DNA of 51,413 bases from Vicingus serpentipes. GTDB lineage: Bacteria > Bacteroidota > Bacteroidia > Flavobacteriales_E > Vicingaceae. The stretch spans positions 1 through 51,413 of the forward strand of contig JAGFIT010000019.1 in assembly GCA_024103385.1 (NCBI GenBank), given 5' to 3'. Of this stretch, positions 1 through 9,370 are shown piece by piece (position 1 is the stretch's first letter; each line of letters starts with the position of its first letter). The translations under genes and the position numbers were made by a program. The notes under the pieces were generated by a model. The model had not been told where the DNA came from. It saw nothing but the letters and a program-made list of their open reading frames with translations, and made no database searches.

Positions 1-353
1 TTGAGTGCTACCCGAGTAAATTAAACCAATTATTCATGAACATCATGGACAATGCCATTCAAGCTATTGCTGCAAAAAACACTACCAACCAAAATGAAAT
101 TAATGTTAAAACTTATGTTGAAAACAATAATGTTGTACTAGTCGTAAAAGATAGTGGAATAGGCATGAACCAGGAAACAAAAGAAAAAATATTTGAACCT
201 TTTTATACTACCAAACCTGTTGGTGAAGGAACTGGATTGGGAATGTCAATAGCTTATAGCATTATCAAAGTTCATAATGCTAGTATCGAAATTAATAGTA
301 AAGAAAATATAGGAACAGAAATAATCATAAAAATACCTTTTAACAATGGATAA
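1..353 (+). CDS. Sensor histidine kinase, C-terminal ATPase domain (5' end outside window)
   Basis: The frame is open from base 3 to the stop at 351-353, and the gene continues upstream of the window. What remains is a GHKL/HATPase_c domain: an N box (FMNIMDNAIQAI), a G1 box (DSGIGMNQ), an F box (IFEPFYTTK) and a G2 box (GEGTGLGMSIAYSI). This is the ATP-binding half of a HisKA-type kinase; the phospho-accepting His and sensor region are not visible. The stop overlaps the start of the next gene by 8 bases, so the two are translationally linked. The next gene begins with a receiver domain, which could be its phosphotransfer partner. The domain call is firm; the signal sensed is unknown. Confidence 0.9.
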   Translation, partial: ECYPSKLNQLFMNIMDNAIQAIAAKNTTNQNEINVKTYVENNNVVLVVKDSGIGMNQETKEKIFEPFYTTKPVGEGTGLGMSIAYSIIKVHNASIEINSKENIGTEIIIKIPFNNG

Positions 354-1731
354 AATAAAAGTATTATACATAGACGATGAAGTAGAGAATTTAAGTGCTT
401 TTAAAGCTGCTTTTAGAAGACAGTTTGAGGTTCATCTAGCTAATTCTGCACAAGAAGGTATGGAAATCCTAAAAAACGAACCCATTGAGGTGGTCATTTC
501 AGATCAAAGAATGCCAGACCAAACTGGTGTTGATTTTTTTGAAGCAATTGCAGATGTACACCCTAATCCTATCCGAATTCTTTTAACAGGTTATTCTGAT
601 ATTAATGCAGTTATTGATGCAGTAAATAGAGGTCATATCTACAGATATGTTACTAAACCCTGGCATGAATATGATTTAAAACTAACTATAGAAAACGCTT
701 ACCACCTCTATCACCTTAAAGAGCAAAACAATAAATTAAATATTAAATACAGGAAGGTATTTTCAGATTCTTCCGATCCTATTCTTTTATTTGATCTAAA
801 AGGTAGAATTGTTGATTATAACAAAGCGGCTAGTAATTTTTTTGATACTAAATCAAACAACCTGAATATGGTTACCTTCAATTCTATCATTAAGGAAAAA
901 AATGGAATTGAAACCATTATAGATACATTAAACAAAAAAGGACTTATAAACGGGTTTGAATGTCAAGTATACGGAAAAGACAATGAAATTAAAACTTGCT
1001 TACTTTCTGCCAATAAAATCACCAATAATTATGGTGAAATTATTAGCTACCAAGCTATTTTAAAAGATATTACAGAACACTCCAAACTCAACCAACTACT
1101 ACTTAAAAAAGTAATTGAGACTCAAGAAAAAGAAAGAGAAAGAATTGCAAGAGATTTACATGATGGGATTGGACAATCATTAGCCGCAATAAAATTACAT
1201 ATTGAGAGCTTGAAAGCTAATTTTCATGAGAAGAATGATATTGCTAATGAATTAGAAACTATTCCTCAATTATTACATCATGCTATTCAAGATTTAAGAC
1301 AAATATGTTTTAACACTTTACCTATCGTTTTAAAAGAACATGGTTTAGTTAAAGCTATTGAAGAATTGCAATCAAATATTTCTAGTATTGATTTTAATGT
1401 TAAATTTCATCATAACGATCAGTTCCCTGCCATTAATAAATCGTTAGAAATTTCTATTTTCCGAATTATTCAAGAATTTATCAATAATAGTGTTAAACAT
1501 AGTCACGCTACAGAAGTAAATATTGGTTTAAGTATAAAAGAGGATCATATCATTATCAACTTAACTGACAATGGAGTAGGCTTTAACATTAATGATTTAG
1601 AGATTTTTAATGGACATGGTTTAAAAAACATTAAAACTCGAATAGAATCATTTAACGGAGATGTTAATATTAATAGTATTATTGATCAAGGAACTGAATT
1701 TGATATTGCTATCCCAATAATTTTAAATTAA
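346..1731 (+). CDS. Hybrid REC-PAS-histidine kinase (HisKA_3 type)
   Basis: A 461-residue soluble protein with no membrane segment. Residues about 4-120 are a receiver domain with acidic pair D10/D11, phospho-acceptor D53 (in VVISDQRMP), T80 and K103 (YVTKPW). Residues about 140-250 look like a PAS domain. Residues about 262-330 are a HisKA_3 dimerisation domain with H272 in ARDLHDGIGQ, and about 365-460 are a HATPase with DNGVGF and GHGLKNI boxes. HisKA_3 kinases normally phosphorylate NarL/FixJ regulators, and one starts 7 bases downstream. The likely flow is upstream kinase to REC, then this kinase to the NarL regulator; that route is inferred. Confidence 0.88.
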   Translation: MDKIKVLYIDDEVENLSAFKAAFRRQFEVHLANSAQEGMEILKNEPIEVVISDQRMPDQTGVDFFEAIADVHPNPIRILLTGYSDINAVIDAVNRGHIYRYVTKPWHEYDLKLTIENAYHLYHLKEQNNKLNIKYRKVFSDSSDPILLFDLKGRIVDYNKAASNFFDTKSNNLNMVTFNSIIKEKNGIETIIDTLNKKGLINGFECQVYGKDNEIKTCLLSANKITNNYGEIISYQAILKDITEHSKLNQLLLKKVIETQEKERERIARDLHDGIGQSLAAIKLHIESLKANFHEKNDIANELETIPQLLHHAIQDLRQICFNTLPIVLKEHGLVKAIEELQSNISSIDFNVKFHHNDQFPAINKSLEISIFRIIQEFINNSVKHSHATEVNIGLSIKEDHIIINLTDNGVGFNINDLEIFNGHGLKNIKTRIESFNGDVNINSIIDQGTEFDIAIPIILN

Positions 1732-1738
1732 AATATAA

Positions 1739-2386
1739 ATGAATAAAAAAATAAATATTTTACTGGTAGATGATCATAAATTAATTAGAGATGGTATTAA
1801 ATCTATCATGAATACCTCTAAACGAATTAGTGTTGTAGGGGATTGTAATAACGGAAAAGAAGCCATTGACTTTTTAAAAGGAAAAGGTAAAAAGGTTGAT
1901 GTTATCTTAATGGACATCACCATGCCAGAGTTAAATGGAATCGATGCTACTGAAATCATTACGAAGTTGTATCCTAAGATTAAAATATTAGCCCTTACCA
2001 TGCACATAGAAGAATCTTACCTTATGAAAATGATTAACGCAGGTGCATTAGGGTACATTTTAAAAGATTCCACTAGAAACAAATTAATTGAAGCGATTGA
2101 AACCGTTTATAAAAACGAAAAATATTACAGCAGTGAAGTTTCTATGAAATTAATCAATCACCTTTTTAAAGAAGAAAAAGAAACGGAATCTGATTTATCT
2201 CAAAGAGAACTTCAAATATTAAAATCTATTTCTAATGGAAGTACCAATCGAGAAATAGCTAAGCAATTAGATATAAGCAATAGAACTGTTGAAACACACA
2301 GGCGTAACATTATTAGAAAATTGAATGTTAAAAACACAGCAGAATTAATTAATCATGCTGTGAGTGAAGGACTAATTAAGGTTTAA
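1739..2386 (+). CDS. NarL/FixJ-family response regulator (REC + LuxR HTH)
   Basis: A 215-residue regulator. Residues 5-125 form a receiver domain with D11/D12, phospho-acceptor D59 in LMDITMPELNG and the switch region LALTMH. Residues about 150-215 are a LuxR-type helix-turn-helix (REIAKQLDISNRTVETHRRN). It lies 7 bases after a HisKA_3 kinase, the expected partner class. It is a close paralogue of the regulator at 12300-12947: same length, roughly half identical by eye, with long shared blocks around the phosphorylation site and the recognition helix. Target genes cannot be read from the sequence. Confidence 0.93.
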   Translation: MNKKINILLVDDHKLIRDGIKSIMNTSKRISVVGDCNNGKEAIDFLKGKGKKVDVILMDITMPELNGIDATEIITKLYPKIKILALTMHIEESYLMKMINAGALGYILKDSTRNKLIEAIETVYKNEKYYSSEVSMKLINHLFKEEKETESDLSQRELQILKSISNGSTNREIAKQLDISNRTVETHRRNIIRKLNVKNTAELINHAVSEGLIKV

Positions 2387-2420
2387 AGCTTTAGTTAAAA
2401 CCATTTTGACTTCCTTTGTT

Positions 2421-2428
2421 TACTTTTG
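2421..2428 (+). promoter_or_regulatory. Putative -7 box (TACTTTTG) for the MORN-like gene
   Basis: A perfect TAnnTTTG match, the -7 element of the Bacteroidota housekeeping sigma factor. It lies 18 bases upstream of the ATG at 2447. A TTG that could be read as an earlier start (2426) falls inside this box, which favours the ATG. No convincing TTG at -33 was found. Confidence 0.45.
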
Positions 2429-2446
2429 GTAATTAAAATTGAATGG

Positions 2447-2830
2447 ATGGGAATATTCTCATACAATAGTAAACATAAATTTATTATAGGAATCCTTATA
2501 ATGGGTTATTCTGCCTATCACTTCAGTGGAAAAAGACTTTCTAACAATTATTATGAGACAGGAAAACCTTCACAATCCGGTAATTTCAAAGAAGGAAAAA
2601 ACCACGGTTTATGGGTTTGGTATTATCCAAATGGCAAAAAGAAAATGGAAGGAAATTTTGATATGGGAGAAAGAGAAGGAAAATGGACTACCTTTAATGA
2701 AAAAGGAATAAAGATTAGTGAAAGCTATTATAAAGACGATCAACTGAATGGAAACTTTTCAAAATGGGATGATTATGGAAATTTTCTGTCGTCAACTTTT
2801 TACATCAACGATAAACCTGTAGCTAAATAA
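2447..2830 (+). CDS. MORN-like repeat protein, YwqK family
   Basis: About 127 residues starting at ATG 2447. An N-terminal hydrophobic stretch (KFIIGILIMGYSAYHF) could be a signal anchor. It is followed by at least three repeats of about 23 residues with the pattern YY.nGk...G.f..G...G.W..Y (for example GLWVWYYPNGKKKMEGNF and GKWTTFNEKGIKISESYY). This is the MORN-like motif of the YwqK family, often labelled antitoxin by automated pipelines with little support. No toxin partner is adjacent, so I make no antitoxin claim. The gene converges on ctaA, with only 4 bases between stop codons. Confidence 0.7.
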   Translation: MGIFSYNSKHKFIIGILIMGYSAYHFSGKRLSNNYYETGKPSQSGNFKEGKNHGLWVWYYPNGKKKMEGNFDMGEREGKWTTFNEKGIKISESYYKDDQLNGNFSKWDDYGNFLSSTFYINDKPVAK

Positions 2831-2834
2831 ATTC

Positions 2835-3857
2835 CTATAAGGCTGCCTTTCTAAATTGAAATAAAGAAAACACTATCGTTCCTAGTAATAAAAATGCCCC
2901 TACTTGATGCAAAAGACCCAACACTATAGGCACCGCGTATAGCAAGGTAAATATTCCTAATAAAAATTGAATGGACACAACAACAATCAACCCTATTAAT
3001 GCATTTCGTTGCAAATGAGTAATAGGATATTTAACACTTATTAATAGTAAATAAATAACAATAGCTACAACTACATAAGCCAAATAACGGTGAATAAACT
3101 GTACTCCTCCTATTCCATCCACAAAATTTACCCATAAAGGTTGAATGGCTGTTACATTATCATTAATCCATTGACTGCCCATTTTAGGCCAAGTGTTCAT
3201 TACAAACCCTGCATTTAAACCTGCAACAAAAGCTCCATAAATTATTTGAATAATAACCACTCCCAACAACAAATAAATTATTTGTCGGATTTTTTTACAA
3301 TCTGCTATTTCTCTTTCTGGATAAATTAAACCCAATGCCACCCATAGCGCATAAGCAAATGTGAGAAATGCAGTAATTAAATGTATTGCCAATCGATAAT
3401 GACTCACATCAGGATCTTTCACTAAACCACTCTTCACCATCCACCATCCTAAAAATCCTTGAAATGCTCCCATTCCTAATAAAATAAGGGATTGAAGTAT
3501 TAGTTTTTTAGACAACTGCTTTTTAAATAAAAAATAGATAAACGGAATGATAAATACCATCCCTATAATTCTTCCAATTAAACGGTGTAAATACTCCCAG
3601 AAAAAAATAGATTTAAATTCAGATAAAGTAAAAGTGAAATTAACTTGCTGATACTCTGGGAATTTTTTGTATTGCTCAAAGGCTGCCATCCATTCCTGTT
3701 CGTTTAAAGGGGGAATCATTCCCATAATCAATTTCCAATCGACCATTGACAACCCAGAATTGGTTAAACGAGTAATACCTCCTATAACTACCATTAAAAA
3801 AATGAGAAAACATCCTGTTAATAGCCATATTATTACCTGTTTGTTTTTTGTATCCAT
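2835..3857 (-). CDS. ctaA: Heme A synthase (COX15/CtaA family)
   Basis: A 340-residue polytopic membrane protein with about eight hydrophobic segments in two similar halves. Family hallmarks are GGITRLTNSGLSMVDWK near the N terminus, FWEYLHRLIGRIIG (a heme-liganding His in HRLIGR), SHYRLAIHLI, and FIHRYLAYVV and LHQVGAFLL in the second half. The enzyme oxidises the C8 methyl of heme O to the formyl group of heme A, needed by aa3-type cytochrome oxidases. Neither heme O synthase nor oxidase subunits are adjacent. A strong stem-loop ends only about 12 bases before its ATG. Family confidence is high. Confidence 0.95.
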   Translation of the reverse strand: MDTKNKQVIIWLLTGCFLIFLMVVIGGITRLTNSGLSMVDWKLIMGMIPPLNEQEWMAAFEQYKKFPEYQQVNFTFTLSEFKSIFFWEYLHRLIGRIIGMVFIIPFIYFLFKKQLSKKLILQSLILLGMGAFQGFLGWWMVKSGLVKDPDVSHYRLAIHLITAFLTFAYALWVALGLIYPEREIADCKKIRQIIYLLLGVVIIQIIYGAFVAGLNAGFVMNTWPKMGSQWINDNVTAIQPLWVNFVDGIGGVQFIHRYLAYVVVAIVIYLLLISVKYPITHLQRNALIGLIVVVSIQFLLGIFTLLYAVPIVLGLLHQVGAFLLLGTIVFSLFQFRKAAL

Positions 3858-3867
3858 TGGTATCTCA

Positions 3868-3901
3868 TAAAAAAAGCGACATCATACTGATATCGCTTTT
3901 T
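3868..3901 (-). terminator. Rho-independent terminator after the HMA lipoprotein gene
   Basis: Arms 3876-3883 (GCGACATC) and 3889-3896 (GATATCGC) pair with one wobble or mismatch across a 5-base loop. They are flanked by A runs on the left and T runs on the right. Read on the minus strand, the hairpin is followed by seven T (3875-3869). It ends transcription from 4623-3919. It also sits directly before the start of ctaA, so it may lie in or next to the ctaA leader. Confidence 0.75.
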
Positions 3902-3918
3902 CAACTTAAATTATATCA

Positions 3919-4416
3919 TTAAATTCTTTCTATTAAAAAAGTAAATAAATTAGGAATTTGAATTGAAGGAATTGCCACCTCTATCATTGGTTCTCCATTT
4001 TCTGAATTCCCTTCTTCTTCAACAGCAGGAGCTTCTTCTTCAATGATTTCTTTTTCCTCCCATTTACTCACCTTATATTGTCCATCTGCAATAGACTCTA
4101 TTTTTGTAATAATTGCTTCTTCAGTTACCTGGGTTTTATCAAACTCAATGTGTGCCTTTCCTGTTTCAAAATCAACACTGCATTTTACAACACCTGACAT
4201 ATCAGCTACTTCATCTTGGATTGTCTTAGCACACCCCATTGCGCAAACCATTCCCTCTACAGCATAATCAACTACCAATAAATTTTCAGGAGCTACCGTT
4301 ATTTTTTCTGTATTCTCTTGTTCTGCGTTACTACATCCTATTATAGTAGAAAGTGAAAAAACACTAACCACCAATATTCCTATATATTGATTTAACTTCA
4401 TAATTTTTAACTTCAT
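3919..4416 (-). CDS. Lipoprotein with heavy-metal-associated (HMA) domain
   Basis: 165 residues from the first ATG (4416), or 160 from a second ATG (4401). The two starts come from a perfect 15-bp tandem duplication; the second gives the more usual signal peptide, beginning MKLNQYIGILV. A lipobox (STIIGC) predicts lipid attachment at C28, numbered from the first start. Residues about 45-118 form an HMA fold with metal motif GMVCAMGCAKTI, a CxxxC spacing instead of the usual CxxC. A Glu-rich stretch and a short hydrophobic tail follow. It lies 3 bases after a CopZ-like gene, suggesting a copper (or other soft metal) pair with one partner in the cytoplasm and one in the envelope. The metal is inferred. 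Confidence 0.8.
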   Translation of the reverse strand: MKLKIMKLNQYIGILVVSVFSLSTIIGCSNAEQENTEKITVAPENLLVVDYAVEGMVCAMGCAKTIQDEVADMSGVVKCSVDFETGKAHIEFDKTQVTEEAIITKIESIADGQYKVSKWEEKEIIEEEAPAVEEEGNSENGEPMIEVAIPSIQIPNLFTFLIERI

Positions 4417-4421
4417 AATTT
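4392..4421 (+). repeat. Perfect 15-bp tandem duplication across a start codon
   Basis: The unit TTAACTTCATAATTT occurs at 4392-4406 and again, directly adjacent, at 4407-4421. Each copy holds a CAT, which is ATG on the minus strand. The HMA lipoprotein gene therefore has two in-frame starts (4416 and 4401), and the duplication reaches the stop codon of the upstream chaperone gene. Confidence 0.95.
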
Positions 4422-4623
4422 AAGTTGTTTTATAAATCTCGGATTCATTAATTGCTTGCTTCAATTGCTCAAGAGTAATTTCATTTTCATCAAATATTAC
4501 CTGAGCATTATCAGGTAAACTCACTTCCACTTTTTGAACTCCTTTGCTATTTCTTAAAATAGAACCTACAGCATTTACACAATGTGCACAGCTTAATCCT
4601 TCTATTTTTAATTCCGCCTTCAT
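4420..4623 (-). CDS. CopZ-like heavy-metal chaperone (HMA domain)
   Basis: A 67-residue protein that is one complete HMA domain. Its metal motif GLSCAHCVNAV (CxxC) comes near residue 8, followed by the expected beta-alpha-beta pattern (GVQKVEVSLPDNAQVIFDE, then ITLEQLKQAI). Such proteins carry Cu(I) in the cytoplasm to P-type ATPases or repressors. No ATPase lies alongside; the only partner is the HMA lipoprotein 3 bases downstream. The length is normal for CopZ-type chaperones. Copper is the likeliest metal, by family knowledge rather than by any residue unique to copper. Confidence 0.9.
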   Translation of the reverse strand: MKAELKIEGLSCAHCVNAVGSILRNSKGVQKVEVSLPDNAQVIFDENEITLEQLKQAINESEIYKTT

Positions 4624-4632
4624 AATTTAAAT

Positions 4633-4640
4633 CAAAATTA
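4633..4640 (-). promoter_or_regulatory. Putative -7 box for the HMA pair
   Basis: The minus strand reads TAATTTTG, a perfect TAnnTTTG, ending 9 bases before the chaperone ATG (4623). The 5' leader would be only a few bases. No -33 TTG was found at the usual distance. Confidence 0.4.
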
Positions 4641-4689
4641 AGAATTAATATCATAAAAATGTAGCTACTTTTATCGCTTTTTAAAGCCT

Positions 4690-5580
4690 ATGCCACTTTA
4701 TGATTTAAACAAAAAAAGTTTACAATGGTTAACTCTTTTTTTTCTTGCTTTCATTTGGGGAAGTTCCTTTATTTTAATGAAGAAAGGACTAGTAGCATAC
4801 AACCATACTCAAGTAGCTGCATTAAGAATTGGTATTGCTTTTTTATGTCTTATGCCTTTTGCTATAAAGCCACTGTTGAAAATAGAAAAAAGGTATTGGA
4901 AATATTTATTTATATCTGGATTTTTAGGCAATGGAATTCCTGCTTTTCTATTTACCAAAGCGCAAACTGAAGTAGCTAGTTCTTTAGCAGGAATGTTAAA
5001 CTCTTTAACACCTATTTTTACATTAATTATAGCCCTTTTAATCTTTAAAAGTAAACCGAAAAGAAATCAAATTATTGGTGTTTTTATTGGATTAATAGGT
5101 GCCATCTCCTTAATACTTTCTAATGGAGTATCTCTTGAAAACACCAATCTAATCTATAGTTTATTCATTGTAACAGCTACTTTTTTTTATGGCATAAGCG
5201 TAAATGTTATCAAAATAAAACTATCAAACATAAAACCTATTACGATCTCTGCTTTAGCTTTTCTTTGTATAGGACCATGGACAATCATCTATTTATTTAC
5301 CACCAATTTTATTGAAATTACCACTACCAATCCTGAAGCACTAGAATCTCTTTTTTACATTTCTTTACTAGCTATTTTCGGGACAGCTATAGCTATGCTT
5401 ATTTTTAACACTTTAATTAAAAAAACAACCAGTTTGTTTGCCTCAAGTGTTACTTATCTCATTCCTATTATTTCCATATTATGGGGAGTCATTGATGGTG
5501 AAACCATACAACTCATTCAAGTTACAAGTGTATTTACCATCTTATTAGGAATTTATTTTACAAATCGTTCTACCAATTAA
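4690..5580 (+). CDS. EamA/DMT-family transporter
   Basis: A 296-residue membrane protein with about ten hydrophobic segments arranged as two EamA repeats (residues about 15-140 and 155-290). The first repeat starts FFLAFIWGSSFILMKKG and ends with GLIGAISLILSN. The second contains the typical IFGTAIAMLIFNTLIK and YLIPIISILWGVIDGE. The family includes exporters of amino acids, nucleosides and other metabolites; the substrate cannot be told from sequence. The gene is divergent from the HMA pair. A near -7 box (TACTTTTA, 4666-4673) precedes the ATG. Confidence 0.9.
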   Translation: MPLYDLNKKSLQWLTLFFLAFIWGSSFILMKKGLVAYNHTQVAALRIGIAFLCLMPFAIKPLLKIEKRYWKYLFISGFLGNGIPAFLFTKAQTEVASSLAGMLNSLTPIFTLIIALLIFKSKPKRNQIIGVFIGLIGAISLILSNGVSLENTNLIYSLFIVTATFFYGISVNVIKIKLSNIKPITISALAFLCIGPWTIIYLFTTNFIEITTTNPEALESLFYISLLAIFGTAIAMLIFNTLIKKTTSLFASSVTYLIPIISILWGVIDGETIQLIQVTSVFTILLGIYFTNRSTN

Positions 5581-5687
5581 TCCAACTATTTTTGAATTGT
5601 TTCCTTACCAATTTTCAATAATTTCTATTTGTGAATAATTATCTGAAATATTTGACACCTAATCCTTATATAACCTATTAATATTTA

Positions 5688-7355
<1,668 letters not shown>

Positions 7356-7380
7356 TCAAATCTAAAAAAGACAACCCTAA

Positions 7381-9339
7381 ATGAGTAACAAAGGATTAGA
7401 TAAAAACTCTATTATTGGTTTAGTTTTAATTGGAGCAATTTTATTAGTATTTAGTTGGATAACAAAACCAACAGAAGAAGAAATAGCTGCTAAAGAAAAG
7501 AGAGAACAAGAAACAAAAGCGAAAACAGAACAAACCACGGTAGGTGAGCAAGAGCAAAATAGTTCAGAAAAAACGGACACTAACTTTGAATTAACAACAA
7601 CCACAGATACCAATATTCTTGCAAAAAAAGACTCTTTAAATGCGCTTAAATCAGTTTTGGAATATGGCCCTCTATCTGATGCTACTCAAGGGGAAGAGAA
7701 AACATACACCATTGAAAATGAATTGATTAAAGTAGCTATCTCTAATAAAGGAGGTCGGGTTAGTTCTGTTGAATTAAAAAACTTTCATACTTACGATTCT
7801 TTACCGCTAATCTTATTTAAAGAAGACTCTTCTCGTTTTAATCTGAACCTTACCATTAAGGATGCTATCAATGGTAACATGATTATTAATACAGAAGAAT
7901 TATTTTTTGAAACTACGGATGAAGATTTTATTGTAAAAGGAAAAGATGGAAAAAGCTTTAGTATGAGGTTATATGCTAACGGAAGTAAAGAAAAATACAT
8001 TGAATACCATTATTCTCTTTCTGGCAACTCTTATTTGGTTGATTTTGAAATTAATACCGTAGGATTAAATGATTTAATTTCTAAAGGATTTCCTATCTAT
8101 ATGGATTGGAGTATGTTTACTCCCAACCAAGAAAAAACAATTCTTAATCAACAACAAAAAAGTACCATTTATTATAAATACAACACTGGAGATATAGATT
8201 ACATCAGTGAAATGAAGTATGAAGAAGAAAAAATGGAAGCTCCTGTGGAATGGATCATGTTTAAACAACAATATTTTAATGCTTCCATAATTGCTAAAAA
8301 AGAACCTTTTCATTCTGATTCTAAAATCAAAACGATAGAAATCCCTGAAGGAACTTCTACCGAATATGTTCAAGGTATGGAAGCAAGTATTGCTGTTCCG
8401 TACAATGGTACTAATAATGAAAGCTTTGCCATGCAGTACTATTTTGGACCTAATAGAATTCAAGATTTAAAAGCTGTGGAAGCTGATTTAGAAGAGACCT
8501 TAGATTATGGATGGGGAATATTTGGATGGGTAAATATGTTTTTAATCCGCCCTGTCTTCGATTTTTTAAACGGATTTAATCTTTCTATAGGTGTTATCAT
8601 TCTTCTACTAACACTCATCATTAAATCTATTCTTTTTCCTATTACTTGGAAAACCTATTTGAGCAGTGCTAAAATGAAGGTACTAAAACCTGAAATTGCA
8701 GAAATCACTGAAAAATATAAGAATGATGCTATGAAAAAGCAACAAGCTACCATGGCATTATACCGACAAACTGGTGTTAATCCTATGGCAGGGTGCATTC
8801 CTATGTTAATTCAAATGCCTATTTTATTTGCTTTATTTCGATTTTTCCCAGCCACTTTTGATTTAAGACAAAAAAGCTTTTTATGGGCTGAAGATTTATC
8901 CACCTACGATTCTATTTATGATTTAGGATTTCATATTCCAATGTATGGTGACCACATTAGTTTATTTACACTATTAATGGCCATTTCTATGATTTTTTAC
9001 ACGAAAGTAAACAGTCAAATGACAGCAGGAATGGGTGGAGATAATGCCGGAATGATGGCTACTCAAATGAAAATAATGACTTACTTAATGCCTGTAATGA
9101 TGTTGTTTTTCTTTAACAGCTATGCGGCTGGATTAAGTTTATATTACTTAATTGCCAATGTCATTACTATTGGTCAACAATATGCTATTCGGAAGTGGAT
9201 AGTAGATGAAGACAAAATACATGCTCAACTACAAGCCAACAAAGGAAAGAAAAAGAAAAAATCTGGATTTGCTGCTAAGTTAGAGCAACGAATGAAAGAA
9301 GCTCAAGCATTACAAGAGCAAAGAAAAAAGAAAAAATAA
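7381..9339 (+). CDS. yidC: Membrane protein insertase YidC/Oxa1
   Basis: 652 residues. A first membrane segment (IIGLVLIGAILLVFSWI, about 10-26) is followed by a Lys/Glu/Thr-rich linker. A large periplasmic beta domain covers about 90-370. The conserved C-terminal insertase core has five membrane segments from about residue 395 (GWGIFGWVNMFLIRPVFDFL), including TGVNPMAGCIPMLIQMPILF, and a basic cytoplasmic tail (GKKKKKSGF). It inserts proteins into the inner membrane alone or with SecYEG. The architecture matches Gram-negative YidC with a Bacteroidota-style linker. The next gene follows after 31 bases. Confidence 0.97.
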   Translation: MSNKGLDKNSIIGLVLIGAILLVFSWITKPTEEEIAAKEKREQETKAKTEQTTVGEQEQNSSEKTDTNFELTTTTDTNILAKKDSLNALKSVLEYGPLSDATQGEEKTYTIENELIKVAISNKGGRVSSVELKNFHTYDSLPLILFKEDSSRFNLNLTIKDAINGNMIINTEELFFETTDEDFIVKGKDGKSFSMRLYANGSKEKYIEYHYSLSGNSYLVDFEINTVGLNDLISKGFPIYMDWSMFTPNQEKTILNQQQKSTIYYKYNTGDIDYISEMKYEEEKMEAPVEWIMFKQQYFNASIIAKKEPFHSDSKIKTIEIPEGTSTEYVQGMEASIAVPYNGTNNESFAMQYYFGPNRIQDLKAVEADLEETLDYGWGIFGWVNMFLIRPVFDFLNGFNLSIGVIILLLTLIIKSILFPITWKTYLSSAKMKVLKPEIAEITEKYKNDAMKKQQATMALYRQTGVNPMAGCIPMLIQMPILFALFRFFPATFDLRQKSFLWAEDLSTYDSIYDLGFHIPMYGDHISLFTLLMAISMIFYTKVNSQMTAGMGGDNAGMMATQMKIMTYLMPVMMLFFFNSYAAGLSLYYLIANVITIGQQYAIRKWIVDEDKIHAQLQANKGKKKKKSGFAAKLEQRMKEAQALQEQRKKKK

Positions 9340-9370
9340 TAACCACTGCCCAACCATAAAAAAACAACAG

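Noticed and set aside
2447..2830. YwqK-like protein as an antitoxin
   Set aside because: The automated label is not supported here: no toxin gene is adjacent, and the repeats look like MORN-type structural repeats.
8074..8463. A 129-residue minus-strand frame within yidC
   Set aside because: Phe/Ile-rich antisense shadow inside a complete, family-typical gene.
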